DNA of 64,000 nt from Clusia tigrina (Eukaryota; Arthropoda; Insecta; Diptera; Clusiidae), in NCBI GenBank assembly GCA_920105625.2, contig OV050031.1, positions 72,487,995-72,551,994 on the forward strand. The letters run 5' to 3'. The notes beneath the pieces are model-generated. The model worked only from the letters and a program-made list of their open reading frames with translations. It searched no databases and was not told the origin of the DNA. Positions 50,401 to 63,821 of the stretch are shown here, in pieces (the stretch's first letter is position 1; the number at the start of each line of letters is the position of its first letter). Both the position numbers and the translations under genes were made by a program.

Positions 50401-53160
50401 CAATCGAGAGCGGCAGCTACTGAGACGCCTACAGAGACGCTGACCGAGGCTGCGACGCCGACTGAGACGCCGACTGAGGCAGATAGGGGTAGATATAGGC
50501 AGAAGGCAGCAGACTCCCCAATCGATAGCGGCAGCGACTGAGATGCCTACAGAGACGCTAACAGAGGCTGCGACGCCGACTGAGATGCCGACGGAGGCAT
50601 ATAGGTGTAGATATAAGCATACAGAAGGCCGCAGACCCCACCCAATCGATAGCGGCAGAGACTGAGACGCCTACAGAGACGCCTAAAGAGACGCTGACAG
50701 AGGCTGCGACGCCGACTGAGGCAGATAGGGGGAGATATAGGCATAGAGAAAGCAGCAGACCCTCCCAATCGAGAGCGGCAGCGACTGAGACGTCTACAGA
50801 GACGGTAACAGAGGCTGACACGACGACTGAGACTCCAACTGACACGCCGACTGAGGCAGATAGGGATAGAGAAGGCAGAAGACTCACCAAATCGACAGCG
50901 GCAACGGCTGAGTCGCCTACAGTGACGCTGACAGAGGCAGATAGGGGCAGATATAGGCATAGAGAAGGCAGCAGACCCCCGAATCGATAGCGGCAGAGAC
51001 TGAGACGCCTACAGAGACGCTGAAAGAGGCTTCGACGCCGACTGAGGCAGATGGGATTAGATATAGGCATAAAGAAGGCATCAGACCCCCCAAATCGACA
51101 GCGGCAGCGACTGAGACGCCTACAGAGACGCTGACAGAGGCTGCGACGCCGACTGAGGCGCCGACTGAGGCAGATAGAGGTAGATATAGGCATAGAGAAT
51201 GCAGCAGCCCCCCCCCGCCCCCACCCAATTGACAGCGGCAGCGACTGAGACGCCTACAGAGACGCTGACAGAGGCTGCGACGCCGACTGAGGTAGATAGG
51301 TGTAGATATAGGCATAGAGAAGGCAGCAGACCCTCCAATGGACAGCGGGAGCGACTGAGACGCCTACATAGACGCTTGCAGAGGCTGCGGCGCCTACTGA
51401 GACGCCGACCGAGGCAGATAGGGGTAGATATAGGCATAGAGAAGGCAGCAGACCCCCCAATCGACAGTGGCAGCGACTGAGACACCTACAGAGACGCTGA
51501 CAGAGGCTGCGGCGCCGACTGAGACGTCGACTGAGGCAGATAGGGGTAGATATAGGCAGGAGGCAGCAGACTCCCCAATCGATAGCGGCAGCGACTGAGA
51601 TGCCTACAGAGACGCTAACAGAGGCTGCGACGCCGACTGAGATGCCGACTGAGGCAGATAGGGGTAGATATAGGTATAGAGAAGTCAGCAGACCCCACAA
51701 TCGACAGCGGCAGCGACTGAGACGCCTACAGAGACGCTGAAAGAGGCTGCGACGCCGACTGAGGCGCCGACGGAGGCATATAGGTGTAGATATAAGCATA
51801 CAGAAGGCCGCAGACCCCACCCAATCGATAGCGGCAGAGACTGAGACGCCTACAGAGACGCCTAAAGAGACGCTGACAGAGGCTGCGACGCCGACTGAGG
51901 CAGATAGGGGTAGATAGAGGCATAGAGAAGGCAGCAGACCCCCTCAAGCGATAGCGGCTGCGATTGAGACACCTACAGAGACGCAGGTATAGAGAAGTCA
52001 GCAGACCCCACAATCGACAGCGGCAGCGACTGAGACGCCTACAGAGAAAGAGGCTGCGACGCCGACTGAGACGCCGACTGAGGCAGATAGGGGTAGATAG
52101 AGGCATAGAGAAGGCAGCAGACCCCCTCAAGCGATAGCGGCTGCGATTGAGACACCTACAGAGACGCAGGCATAGAGAAGGCAGCAGACCCCCCAATCGA
52201 CAGCGGCAGCAACTGAGACGCCTACAGAGACGCTGACAGAGGCTGCGACGCCGACTGAGACGCCGACTCAAGCCGATAGGGGCAGATATAGGCATAGGTA
52301 AGGCAGCAGACCCACCCAATCGAGAGCGGCAGCTACTGAGACGCCTACAGAGACGCTGACAGAGGCTGCGACGCCGATTGAGACGCCGACTGAGGCAGAT
52401 AGGGGTTGATATAGGCATAGAGGAGGCAGCAGACCCCCCAATTGACAGCGGCAGCGACTGAGACGCCTACAGAGACGCTGAAAGAAGCTTCGACGCCGAC
52501 TGAGGCAGATAGGGTTAGATATAGGCATAGAGAAGGCATGAGACCCCGCCAAATCGACAGCGGCAGCGACTGAGACGCCTACGGAGACGCTGACAGAGGC
52601 TGCGACGCCTACTGAGACGCCGACCGAGGCAGATAGGGTTAGATATAGGCATAGAGAAGGCAGCAGACCCCCCAATCGACAGTGGCAGCGACTGAGACAC
52701 CTACAGAGACGCTGACATAGGCTGCGACGCCAACTGAGACGTCGGCTGAGGCAGATAGGGGTGGATATACGCATAGAGAAGGCAGCAGACCCCCAATCGA
52801 CAGCGGCAGCGACTGAGACGCCTACAGAGACGCAGGTATAGAGAAGTCAGCAAATCCCACAATCGACAGCGACAGCGACTGAGACGCCTACAGAGACGCT
52901 GACAGAGGCTGCGACGCCGGCTGAGACGCCGACTCAAGCCGATAGGGGCAGATATAGGCATAGGTAAGGCAGCAGACCCACCCAATCGAGAGCGGCAGCT
53001 ACTGAGACGCCTACAGAGACGCTGACAGAGGCTGCGACGCCGACTGAGGCAGATAGGGGTAGATATAGGCATAGAGAAGGCAGCAGACCCCCTCAAGCGA
53101 TAGCGGCTGCGATTGAGACACCTACAGAGACGCAGGTATAGAGAAGTCAGCAAATCCCAC
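47449..53160 (+). repeat. About 5.6-kb HOR, copy A
   Basis: The copy opens with a GAATTC monomer (47554) and the anchor head at 47572, AATCGACAGCGACAGCGACT followed by GCCGGCTGAG and GACTCAAGCC. It matches copy B at offset 5589 bp, rising to 5601 after one extra 12-bp unit in B, then about 5724 after one extra monomer in B, about 5822 after a further 99 bp, and 5942 at 49869/55811. A second anchor head lies at 50036. About 49 monomers; no gene. Confidence 0.88.
49526..49532 (+). repeat. Deletion junction relative to HOR copy B
   Basis: GGAGGCAGCAG joins AAGGCATGAGACC. In copy B these are separated by a further 99 bp (about 55251-55350), nearly one monomer. The short identity AGCAGA/AGAGA at the ends fits deletion by misalignment. 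Confidence 0.78.
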
Positions 53161-53358
53161 AATCGACAGCGACAGCGACTGAGACGCCTACAGAGACGCT
53201 GACAGAGGCTGCGACGCCGGCTGAGACGCCGACTCAAGCCGATAGGGGCAGATATAGGCATAGGTAAGGCAGCAGACCCACCCAATCGAGAGCGGCAGCT
53301 ACTGAGACGCCTACAGAGACGCTGACAGAGGCTGCGACGCCGACTGAGACGCCGACTG
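52821..53358 (+). repeat. 300-bp tandem duplication
   Basis: A segment of about 240 bp at 52821-53058 recurs at 53121-53358, spacing 300 bp. Both have a truncated-monomer jump followed by the private variant CAGCAAATCCCACAATCG. The match ends where the second copy has one more 12-bp unit. Confidence 0.88.
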
Positions 53359-56300
53359 AGGCAGATAGGGGTAGATATAGGCATAGAGGAGGCAGCAGAC
53401 CCCCAATTGACAGCGGCAGCGACTGAGATGCCTACAGAGGCGCTGACAGAGGCTGCGACGCCGACTGAGACGCCGACTGAGGCAGATAGGTGTAGATATA
53501 GGCATATTGAAGGCAGCAGACCTCCCAATCGACAGCGGGAGCGACTAAGACGCTTACAGAGACGCTGACAGAGGCTGCGATGCCTACTGAGGCGCCGACT
53601 GAGGCAGATAGGTAGATATAGGCATAGAGAAGGCAGCAGACCCCCTCAAGCGATAGCGGCTGCGATTGAGACACCTACAGAGACGCAGGTATAGAGAAGT
53701 CAGCAGACCCCACAATCGACAGCGGCAGCGACTGAGACGCCTACAGAGAAAGAGGCTGCGACGCCGACTGAGACGCCGCCTGAGGCAGATAGGGGTAGAT
53801 ATAGGCATAGAGAAGGCAGCAGACCCCCCCAATCGACAGCGACTGAGATGCCTACAGAGACGCTAAAATAGGCTGCGACGCCGACTGAGACGCTGACTGA
53901 AGCAGATAGGGGTAGATATAGGCATACAGAATTCATCAGACCCCCCAATTGACAGCGACAACGACTGAGACGCCGACTCAAGCCGATAGGGGCAGATATA
54001 GGCATAGGTAAGGCAGCAGACCCACCCAATCGAGAGCGGCAGCTACTGAGACGCCTACAGAGACGCTGACAGAGGCTGCGACGTCGACTGAGGCAGATAG
54101 GGGTAGCTATAGGCATAGAGAAGGCAGCAGACCCCCTCAAGCGATAGCGGCTGCGATTGAGACACCTACAGAGACGCAGGTATAGAGAAGTCAGCAGACC
54201 CCACAATCGACAGCGGCAGCGACTGAGACGCCTACAGAGAAAGAGGCTGCGACGCCGACTGAGACGCCGACTGAGGCAGATAGGGGTAGATATAGGCATA
54301 GAGGAGGCAGCAGACCCCCCAATTGACAGCGGCAACGACTGAGACGCCTACAGAGACGCTGACAGAGGCTGCGATGCCTACTGAGGCGCCGACTGAGGCA
54401 GATAGGTAGATATAGGCATAGAGAAAACAGCTGACTCCCCAATCGACAGCGGCAGCGACTAAGACACTTACAGAGACGCTGACAGAGGCTGCGACGCCGA
54501 CTGAGACGTCGATTGAAGCAGATAGGGGTAGATATAGGCAGAAGGAAGCAGACCCGCCAATCGACAGCGACAGTAACTGAGACGCCTACAGAGACGCTGA
54601 CCGAGGCTGCGACGCCGACTGAGACGCCGACTCAGGCAGATTATGGTAGATATAGGCATAGAGAAAACAGCAGACCCTCCCAATCGAGAGCGGCAGCGAC
54701 TGAGACGCGTACAGAGACGCTGACAGAGGCTGCGACGCCGACTGACACGCCCACTGAGGCAGATAGGGGTAGATATAGGAATAGAGAAGGCAGCAGACCC
54801 CCCAATAGACAGCGGCAGAGACTGACACGCCTACAGCGAAGCTGATAGTGGTAGATACAGGCATAGAGAAGGCATCAGACCCCCCCCCCCAATCGAAAGC
54901 GGCAGCGACTGAGACGCCTACAGAGACGCTGGCAGAGGCTGCGCCGCCCACTGAGACGCCTACTGAGGCAGACAGGGGTAGATATAGGCATCGAGAAGAC
55001 AGCAGACCCCCCAATCAACAGCGGCAGAGACTGACACGCCTACAGAGACGCTGACGGAGGCTGCGACACCGACTGAGACGCCGATTGAGGTAGATAGGGG
55101 TAGATATAGGAATAGAGAATGCAGCAGACCCAACAATAGAAAGCGGCAGAGACTGACACGCATACAGAGACGCTGACAGAGGCTGCGACACCGACTGAGA
55201 CGCCGATTGAGGCAGCTAGGGGTAGATATAGGCATAGAGGAGGCAGCAGACCCCCAATCGACAGCGGCAGCGACTGAGACGCCTACAGAGACGCTGAAAG
55301 AAGCTTCGACGCCGACTGAGGCAGATAGGGTTAGATATAGGCATAGAGAAGGCATGAGACCCCGCCAAATCGACAGCGGCAGCGACTGAGACGCCTACAG
55401 AGACGCTGACAGAGGCTGCGACGCCGACTGAGGCGCCGACTGAGGCAGATAGGGGTAGATATAGGCATAGAGAATGCAGCAGCCCCCCCCCAATTGACAG
55501 CGGCAGCGACTGAGACGCCTACAGAGACGCTGACAGAGGCTGCGACGCCGACTGAGGTAGATAGGTGTAGATATAGGCATAGAGAAGGCAGCAGACCCAC
55601 CAATGGACAGCGGGAGCGACTGAGACGCCTACAGAGACGCTTGCAGAGACTGCGGCGCCTACTGAGACGCCGACCGAGGCAGATAGGGTTAGATATAGGC
55701 ATAGAGAAGGCAGCAGACCCCCCAATCGACAGTGGCAGCGACTGAGACACCTACAGAGACGCTGACAGAGGCTGCGACGCCAACTGAGACGTCGACTGAG
55801 GCAGATAGGGGTGGATATAGGCATAGAGAAGGCAGCAGACCCCCAATCGACAGCGGCAGCGACTGAGACGCCTACAGAGACGCTAACAGAGGCTGCGACG
55901 ACGGCTGAGACTCCGACTGAGACGCCGACTGGGGCAGATAGTTGTGGATATAGGCATAGAGAAGGCAGCAGACCCCCAATCGACAGCGACAGCGACTGAG
56001 ACGCCTACAGAGACGCTGACAGAGGCTGCGACGCCGGCTGAGACGCCGACTCAAGCCGATAGGGGCAGATATAGGCATAGGTAAGGCAGCAGACCCGCCC
56101 AATCGAGAGCGGCAGCTACTGAGACGCCTACAGAGACGCTGACAGAGGCTGCGACGCCGACTGAGACGCCGACTGAGGCAGATAGGTGTAGATATAGGCA
56201 TATTGAAGGCAGCAGACCTCCCAATCGAGAGCGGCAGCTACTGAGACTGCTACAGAGACGCTGACCGAGGCTGCGACGCCGACTGAGACGCCGACTCAGG

Positions 56301-58233
56301 CAGATAATGGGAGATATAGGCATAGAGAAAGCAGCAGACCCTCCCAATCGAGAGCGGCAGCGACTGAGACGTCTACAGAGACGGTAACAGAGGCTGACAC
56401 GACGACTGAGACTCCAACTGACACGCCGACTGAGGCAGATAGGGATAGAGAAGGCAGAAGACTCACCAAATCGACAGCGGCAACGGCTGAGTCGCCTACA
56501 GTGACGCTGACAGAGGCAGCGACGCCGACTGAGACGCCGACTGAGGCAGATAGGGGTAGATATAGGCATAGAGAAGGCAGCAGACCCCCCAATCGATAGC
56601 GGCAGAGACTGAGACGCCTACAGAGACGCTGAAAGAGGCTTCGACGCCGACTGAGGCAGATGGGGTTAGATATAGGCATAAAGAAGGCATCAGACCCCCA
56701 TCGACAGCGGCAGCGACTGAGACGCCTACAGAGACGCTGACAGAGGCTGCGACGCCGACTGAGGCGCCGACTGAGGCAGATAGAGGTAGATATAGGCATA
56801 GAGAATGCAGCAGCCCCCCCCGCCCCCTCCCAATTGACAGCGGCAACGACTGAGACGCCTACAGAGACGCTGACAGAGGCTGCGACGCCGACTGAGGTAG
56901 ATAGGTGTAGATATAGGCATAGAGAAGGCAGCAGACCCTCCAATGGACAGCGGGAGCGACTGAGACGCCTACATAGACGCTTGCAGAGGCTGCGGCGCCT
57001 ACTGAGACGCGACCGAGGCAGATAGGGGGTAGATATAGGCATAGAGAAGGCAGCAGACCCCCCAATCGACAGTGGGCAGCGACTGAGACACCTACAGAGA
57101 CGCTGACAGAGGCTGCGGCGCCGACTGAGACGTCGACTGAGGCAGATAGGGGTAGATATAGGCAGAAGGCAGCAGACTCCCCAATCGATAGCGGCAGCGA
57201 CTGAGATGCCTACAGAGACGCTAACAGAGGCTGCGACGCCGACTGAGATGCCGACTGAGGCAGATAGGGGTAGATATAGGTATAGAGAAGTCAGCAGACC
57301 CCACAATCGACAGCGGCAGCGACTGAGACGCCTACAGAGACGCTGAAAGAGGCTGCGACGCCGACTGAGGCGCCGACGGAGGCATATAGGTGTAGATATA
57401 AGCATACAGAAGGCCGCAGACCCCACCCAATCGATAGCGGCAGAGACTGAGACGCCTACAGAGACGCCTAAAGAGACGCTGACAGAGGCTGCGACGCCGA
57501 CTGAGGCAGATAGGGGTATATAGAGGCATAGAGAAGGCAGCAGACCCCCTCAAGCGATAGCGGCTGCGATTGAGACACCTACAGAGACGCAGGTATAGAG
57601 AAGTCAGCAGACCCCACAATCGACAGCGGCAGCGACTGAGACGCCTACAGAGAAAGAGGCTGCGACGCCGACTGAGACGCCGACTGAGGCAGATAGGGGT
57701 AGATATAGGCATAGAGAAGACAGCAGATCCCCCAATCGACAGCGGCAGCAACTGAGACGCCTACAGAGACGCTGACAGAGGCTGCGACGCCGACTGAGAC
57801 GCCGACTCAAGCCGATAGGGGCAGATATAGGCATAGGTAAGGCAGCAGACCCACCCAATCGAGAGCGGCAGCTACTGAGACGCCTACAGAGACGCTGACA
57901 GAGGCTGCGACGCCTACTGAGACGCCGACCGAGGCAGATAGGGTTAGATATAGGCATAGAGAAGGCAGCAGACCCCCCCAATCGACAGTGGCAGCGACTG
58001 AGACACCTACAGAGACGCTGACATAGGCTGCGACGCCAACTGAGACGTCGGCTGAGGCAGATAGGGGTGGATATAGGCATAGAGAAGGCAGCAGACCCCC
58101 AATCGATAGCGGCAGCGACTGAGACGCCTACAGAGACGCTAACAGAGGCTGCGACGACGGCTGAGACTCCGACTGAGACGCCGACTGAGGCAGATAGGGG
58201 TGGATATAGGCATAGAGAAGGCAGCAGACCCCC
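53161..58233 (+). repeat. About 5.6-kb HOR, copy B
   Basis: The anchor head is at 53161 and again at 55978. Compared with copy A it has an extra monomer near 54586-54708, with AGATTATGGTAG and a GAGAAAACAGCAG tail. It lacks other stretches, for example about 125 bp present in A near 50260-50385. The C-run type is interrupted by G at 56822, as in copy A at 51217. About 44 monomers; no gene. Confidence 0.88.
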
Positions 58234-59952
58234 AATCGACAGCGACAGCGACTGAGACGCCTACAGAGACGCTGACAGAGGCTGCGACGCCGGCTGAGAC
58301 GCCGACTCAAGCCGATAGGGGCAGATATAGGCATATTGAAGGCAGCAGACCTCCCAATCGACAGCGGGAGCGACTAAGACGCTTACAGAGACGCTGACAG
58401 AGGCTGCGATGCCTACTGAGGCGCCGACTGAGGCAGATAGGTAGATATAGGCATAGAGAAGGCAGCTGACTCCCCAATCGACAGCGGCAGCGACTAAGAC
58501 ACTTACAGAGACGCAGACAGAGGCTGCGATGCCGACTGAGACGTCAACTGAAGCAGATAGAGGTAGATATAGGCAGAAGGAAGCAGACCCGCCAATCGAC
58601 AGCGGCAGCGACTGAGACGCCTACAGAGACGCTGACATAGGCTGCGACGCCGACTGAGACGCCGACTAAGGCAGATAGGGGTAGATATAGGCATAGAGAA
58701 GGCAGCAGACCCCCCCCACCCAATCGACAGCGACAGTGACTGAAACGCCTACAGAGACGCTGACCGAGGCTGCGACGCCGACTGAGACGCCGACTCAGGC
58801 AGATAATGGGGGATATAGGCATAGAGAAAGCAGCAGACCCTCCCAATCGAGAGCGGCAGCAACTGAGACGCATACAGAGACGGTGACAGAGGCTGCGATG
58901 CCGACTGACACGCCGAATGAGGCAGATAGGGGTAGATATAGGAATAGAGAAGGCAGCAGACCCCCCAATGGACAGCGGCAGAGACTGACACGCCTACAGA
59001 GAAGCTGATAGGGGTAGATACAGGTATAGAGAAGGAACCAGACCCCCCCCCCAATCGAAAACGGCAGCGACTGAGACGCCTACAGAGACACTGGCAGATG
59101 CTGCGACGCCGGCTGAGACGCCTACTGAGGCAGACAGGGGTAGATATAGGCATCGAGAAGGCAGCAGATCCCCCAATCAACAGCGGCAGAGACTGACACG
59201 CCTACAGAGACGCTGACGGAGGCAGCGACACCGACTGAGACGCCGATTGAGGCAGATAGGGGTAGACATAGGTATAGAGAAGGCAGCAGAACCCCAATCG
59301 ACAGCGGCAGCGACTGAGACGTCTACAGAGACGGTAACAGAGGCTGACACGACGACTGAGACTCCGACTGACACGCCGACTGAGGCAGATTGGGATAGAG
59401 AAGGCAGAAGACTCACCAAATCGACAGCGGCAACGGCTGAGTCGCCTACAGTGACGCTGACAGAGGCAGCGACGCCGACTGAGGCAGATAGGGGTAGATA
59501 TAGGCATAGAGAAGGCAGCAGACCCCCCAATCGATAGCGGCAGAGACTGAGACGCCTACAGAGACGCTGAAAGAGGCTTCGACGCCGACTGAGGCAGATG
59601 GGGTTAGATATAGGCATAAAGAAGGCATCAGACCCCCCAAATCGACAGCGGGAGCGACTGAGACACCTACATAGACGCTTGCAGAGGCTGCGGCGCCTAC
59701 TGAGACGCCGGCCGAGGCAGATAGGGGTAGATATAGGCATAGAGAAGGCAGCAGACCCCCCCAATCGACAGTGGCAGCGACTGAGACACCTACAGAGACG
59801 CTGACAGAGGCTGCGACGCCGACTGAGACGTCGACTGAGGCAGATAGGGGTAGATATAGGCAGAAGGCAGCAGACTCCCCAATCGATAGCGGCAGCGACT
59901 GAGACGCCTACAGAGACGCTAACAGAGGCTGCGACGCCGACTGAGACGCCGA

Positions 59953-60587
59953 CTGAGGCAGATAGGGGTAGATATAGGCATAGAGAAGGCAGCAGACCCC
60001 CTCAAGCGATAGCGGCTGCGATTGAGACACCTACAGAGACGCAGGTATAGAGAAGTCAGCAGACCCCACAATCGACAGCGGCAGCGACTGAGACGCCTAC
60101 AGAGAAAGAGGCTGCGACGCCGACTGAGACGCCGACTGAGGCAGATAGGGGTAGATATAGGCATAGAGAAGGCAGCAGACCCCCCAATCGACAGCGGCAG
60201 CGACTGAGATGCCTACAGAGACGCTAAAATATTCTGCGACGCCGACTGAGACGCTGACTGAAGCAGATAGGGGTAGATATAGGCATACAGAATTCATCAG
60301 ACCCCCCAATCGACAGCGACAACGACTGAGACGCCTACAGAGACGCTGACAGAGGCTGCGACGCCGACTGAGACGCCGACTGAAGCCGATAGGGGCAGAT
60401 ATAGGCATAGGTAAGGCAGCAGACCCACCCAATCGAGAGCGGCAGCTACTGAGACGCCTACAGAGACGCTGACAGAGGCTGCGACGCCGACTGAGACGCC
60501 GACTGAGGCAGATAGGGGTAGATATAGGCATAGAGGAGGCAGCAGACCCCCCAATTGACAGCGGCAGCGACTGAGACGCCTACAGAG
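59953..60587 (+). repeat. 3234-bp-spaced block, copy 1
   Basis: This 635-bp block matches 63187-63821. It holds a truncated monomer, a GAATTC monomer (60290) and the variant CTAAAATATTCTGCG. Differences seen are few, such as ATATTCTG against ATATTTTG and GAGAGCGG against GAGATCGG. The match ends at 60588/63822 (GAGGCG against GAGACG). Confidence 0.9.
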
Positions 60588-62499
60588 GCGCTGACAGAGG
60601 CTGCGACGCCGACTGAGACGCCGACTGAGGCAGATAGGGGTAGATATAGGTATAGAGAAGTCAGCAGACCCCACAATCGATAGCGGCAGCGACTGAGACG
60701 CCTACAGAGACGCTGAAAGAGGCTGCGACGCCGACTGAGACGCCGACGGAGGCATATAGGTGTAGATATAAGCATACAGAAGGCCGCAGACCCCACCCAA
60801 TCGATAGCGGCAGAGACTGAGACGCCTACAGGGACGCCTAAAGAGACGCTGACAGAGGCTGCGACGCCGACTGAGGCAGATAGGGGAAGATATAGGCATA
60901 GAGAAGGCAGCAGACCCCCTCAAGCGATAGCGGCTGCGATTGAGACACCTACAGAGACGCAGGTATAGAGAAGTCAGCAGACCCCACAATCGACAGCGGC
61001 AGCGACTGAGACGCCTACAGAGAAAGAGGCTGCGACGCCGACTGAGACGCCGACTGAGGCAGATAGGGGTAGATATAGGCATAGAGAAGGCAGCAGACCC
61101 CCCCAATCGACAGCGGCAGCGACTGAGATGCCTACAGAGACGCTAAAATATTCTGCGACGCCGACTGAGACGCCGACTGAGGCAGATAGGGGTAGATATA
61201 GGCATAGAGGAGGCAGCAGACCCCCAATTGACAGCGGCAGCGACTGAGATGCCTACAGAGGCGCTGACAGAGGCTGCGACGCCGACTGAGACGCCGACTG
61301 AGGCAGATAGGTGTAGATATAGGCATATTGAAGGCAGCAGACCTCCCAATCGACAGCGGGAGCGACTGAGACGCTTACAGAGACGCTGACAGAGGCTGCG
61401 ATGCCTACTGAGGCGCCGACTGAGGCAGATAGGTAGATATAGGCATAGAGAAGGCAGCTGACACCCCAATCGTTAGCGGCAGCGACTAAGACACTTACAG
61501 AGACGCTGACAGAGGCTGCGACGCCGACTGAGACGTCGACTGAAGCAGATAGGGGTAGATATAGGCAGAAGGAAGCAGACCCGCCAATCGACAGCGGCAG
61601 CGACTGAGACGCCTACAGAGACGCTGACAGAGGCTGCGACGCCGACTGAGACGCCGACTGAGGCAGATAGGGGTAGATATAGGCATAGAGAAGGCAGCAG
61701 ACCCCCCCCACCCAATCGACAGCGACAGTGACTGAGACGCCTACAGAGACGCTGACCGAGGCTGCGACGCCGACTGAGACGCCGACTCAGGCAGATAATG
61801 GGAGATATACGCATAGAGAAAGCAGCAGACCCTCCCAATCGAGAGCGGCAGCAACTGAGACGCATACAGAGATGCTGACAGAGGCTGCGACGCCGACTGA
61901 CACGCCGAATGAGGCAGATAGGGGTAGATATAGGAATAGAGAAGGCAGCAGACCCCCCAATGGACAGCGGCAGAGACTGACACGCCTACAGAGAAGCTGA
62001 TAGGGGTAGATACAGGTATAGAGAAGGCAGCAGAACCCCAATCGACAGCGGCAGCGACTGAGACGTCTACAGAGACGGTAACAGAGGCTGACACGATGAC
62101 TGAGACTCCGACTGAGGCAGATTGGGATAGAGAAGGCAGAAGACTCACCAAATCGACAGCGGCAACGGCTGAGTCGCCTACAGTGACGCTGACAGAGGCA
62201 GCGACGCCGACTGAGACGCCGACTGAGTCAGATAGGGGTAGATATAGGCATAGAGAAGGCAGCAGACCCCCCCAATCGATAGCGGCAGAGACTGAGACGC
62301 CTACAGAGACGCTGAAAGAGGCTTCGACGCCGACTGAGGCAGATGGGGTTAGATATAGGCATAAAGAAGGCATCAGACCCCCCAAATCGACAGCGGCAGC
62401 GACTGAGACGCCTACAGAGACGCTGACAGAGGCTGCGACGCCGACTGAGGCGCCGACTGAGGCAGATAGAGGTAGATATAGGCAAAGAGAATGCAGCAG

Positions 62500-62518
62500 C
62501 CCCCCCCCCCCCCCCCCC
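62500..62518 (+). repeat. C-run of 19, longest homopolymer seen
   Basis: Nineteen C between GAATGCAGCAG and AATTGACAGC. It is the longest homopolymer I found. The corresponding runs in related copies are interrupted by G (51208-51216 then G; 56814-56821 then G). Confidence 0.93.
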
Positions 62519-63186
62519 AATTGACAGCGGCAGCGACTGAGACGCCTACAGAGACGCTGACAGAGGCTGCGACGCCGACTGAGGTAGATAGGTGTAGATA
62601 TTGGCATAGAGAAGGAAGCAGACCCTCCAATGGACAGCGGGAGCGACTGAGACGCCTACATAGACGCTTGCAGAGGCTGCGGCGCCTACTGAGACGCCGA
62701 CCGAGACAGATAGGGGTAGATATAGGCATAGAGAAGGCAGCAGACCCCCCAATCGACAGTGGCAGCGACTGAGACACCTACAGAGACGCTGACAGAGGCT
62801 GCGACGCCGACTGAGACGTCGACTGAGGCAGATAGGGGTAGATATAGGCAGAAGGCAGCAGACTCCCCAATCGATAGCGGCAGCGACTGAGACGCCTACA
62901 GAGACGCTAACAGAGGCTGCGACGCCGACTGAGACGCCGACTGAGGCAGATAGGGTTAGATATAGGTATAGAGAAGTCAGCAGACCCCACAATCGACAGC
63001 GGCAGCGACTGAGACGCCTACAGAGACGCTGAAAGAGGCTGCGACGCCGACTGAGACGCCGACGGAGGCATATAGGTGTAGATATAAGCATACAGAAGGC
63101 CGCAGACCCCACCCAATCGATAGCGGCAGAGACTGAGACGCCTACAGAGACGCCTAAAGAGACGCTGACAGAGGCTGCGACGCCGA

Positions 63187-63821
63187 CTGAGGCAGATAGG
63201 GGTAGATATAGGCATAGAGAAGGCAGCAGACCCCCTCAAGCGATAGCGGCTGCGATTGAGACACCTACAGAGACGCAGGTATAGAGAAGTCAGCAGACCC
63301 CACAATCGACAGCGGCAGCGACTGAGACGCCTACAGAGAAAGAGGCTGCGACGCCGACTGAGACGCCGACTGAGGCAGATAGGGGTAGATATAGGCATAG
63401 AGAAGGCAGCAGACCCCCCAATCGACAGCGGCAGCGACTGAGATGCCTACAGAGACGCTAAAATATTTTGCGACGCCGACTGAGACGCTGACTGAAGCAG
63501 ATAGGGGTAGATATAGGCATACAGAATTCATCAGACCCCCCAATCGACAGCGACAACGACTGAGACGCCTACAGAGACGCTGACAGAGGCTGCGACGCCG
63601 ACTGAGACGCCGACTGAAGCCGATAGGGGCAGATATAGGCATAGGTAAGGCAGCAGACCCACCCAATCGAGATCGGCAGCTACTGAGACGCCTACAGAGA
63701 CGCTGACAGAGGCTGCGACGCCGACTGAGACGCCGACTGAGGCAGATAGGGGTAGATATAGGCATAGAGGAGGCAGCAGACCCCCCAATTGACAGCGGCA
63801 GCGACTGAGACGCCTACAGAG
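63187..63821 (+). repeat. 3234-bp-spaced block, copy 2
   Basis: Partner of 59953-60587 with the same landmarks (truncated monomer near 63272, GAATTC at 63524). The adjoining left side differs by one 12-bp unit. Confidence 0.9.
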
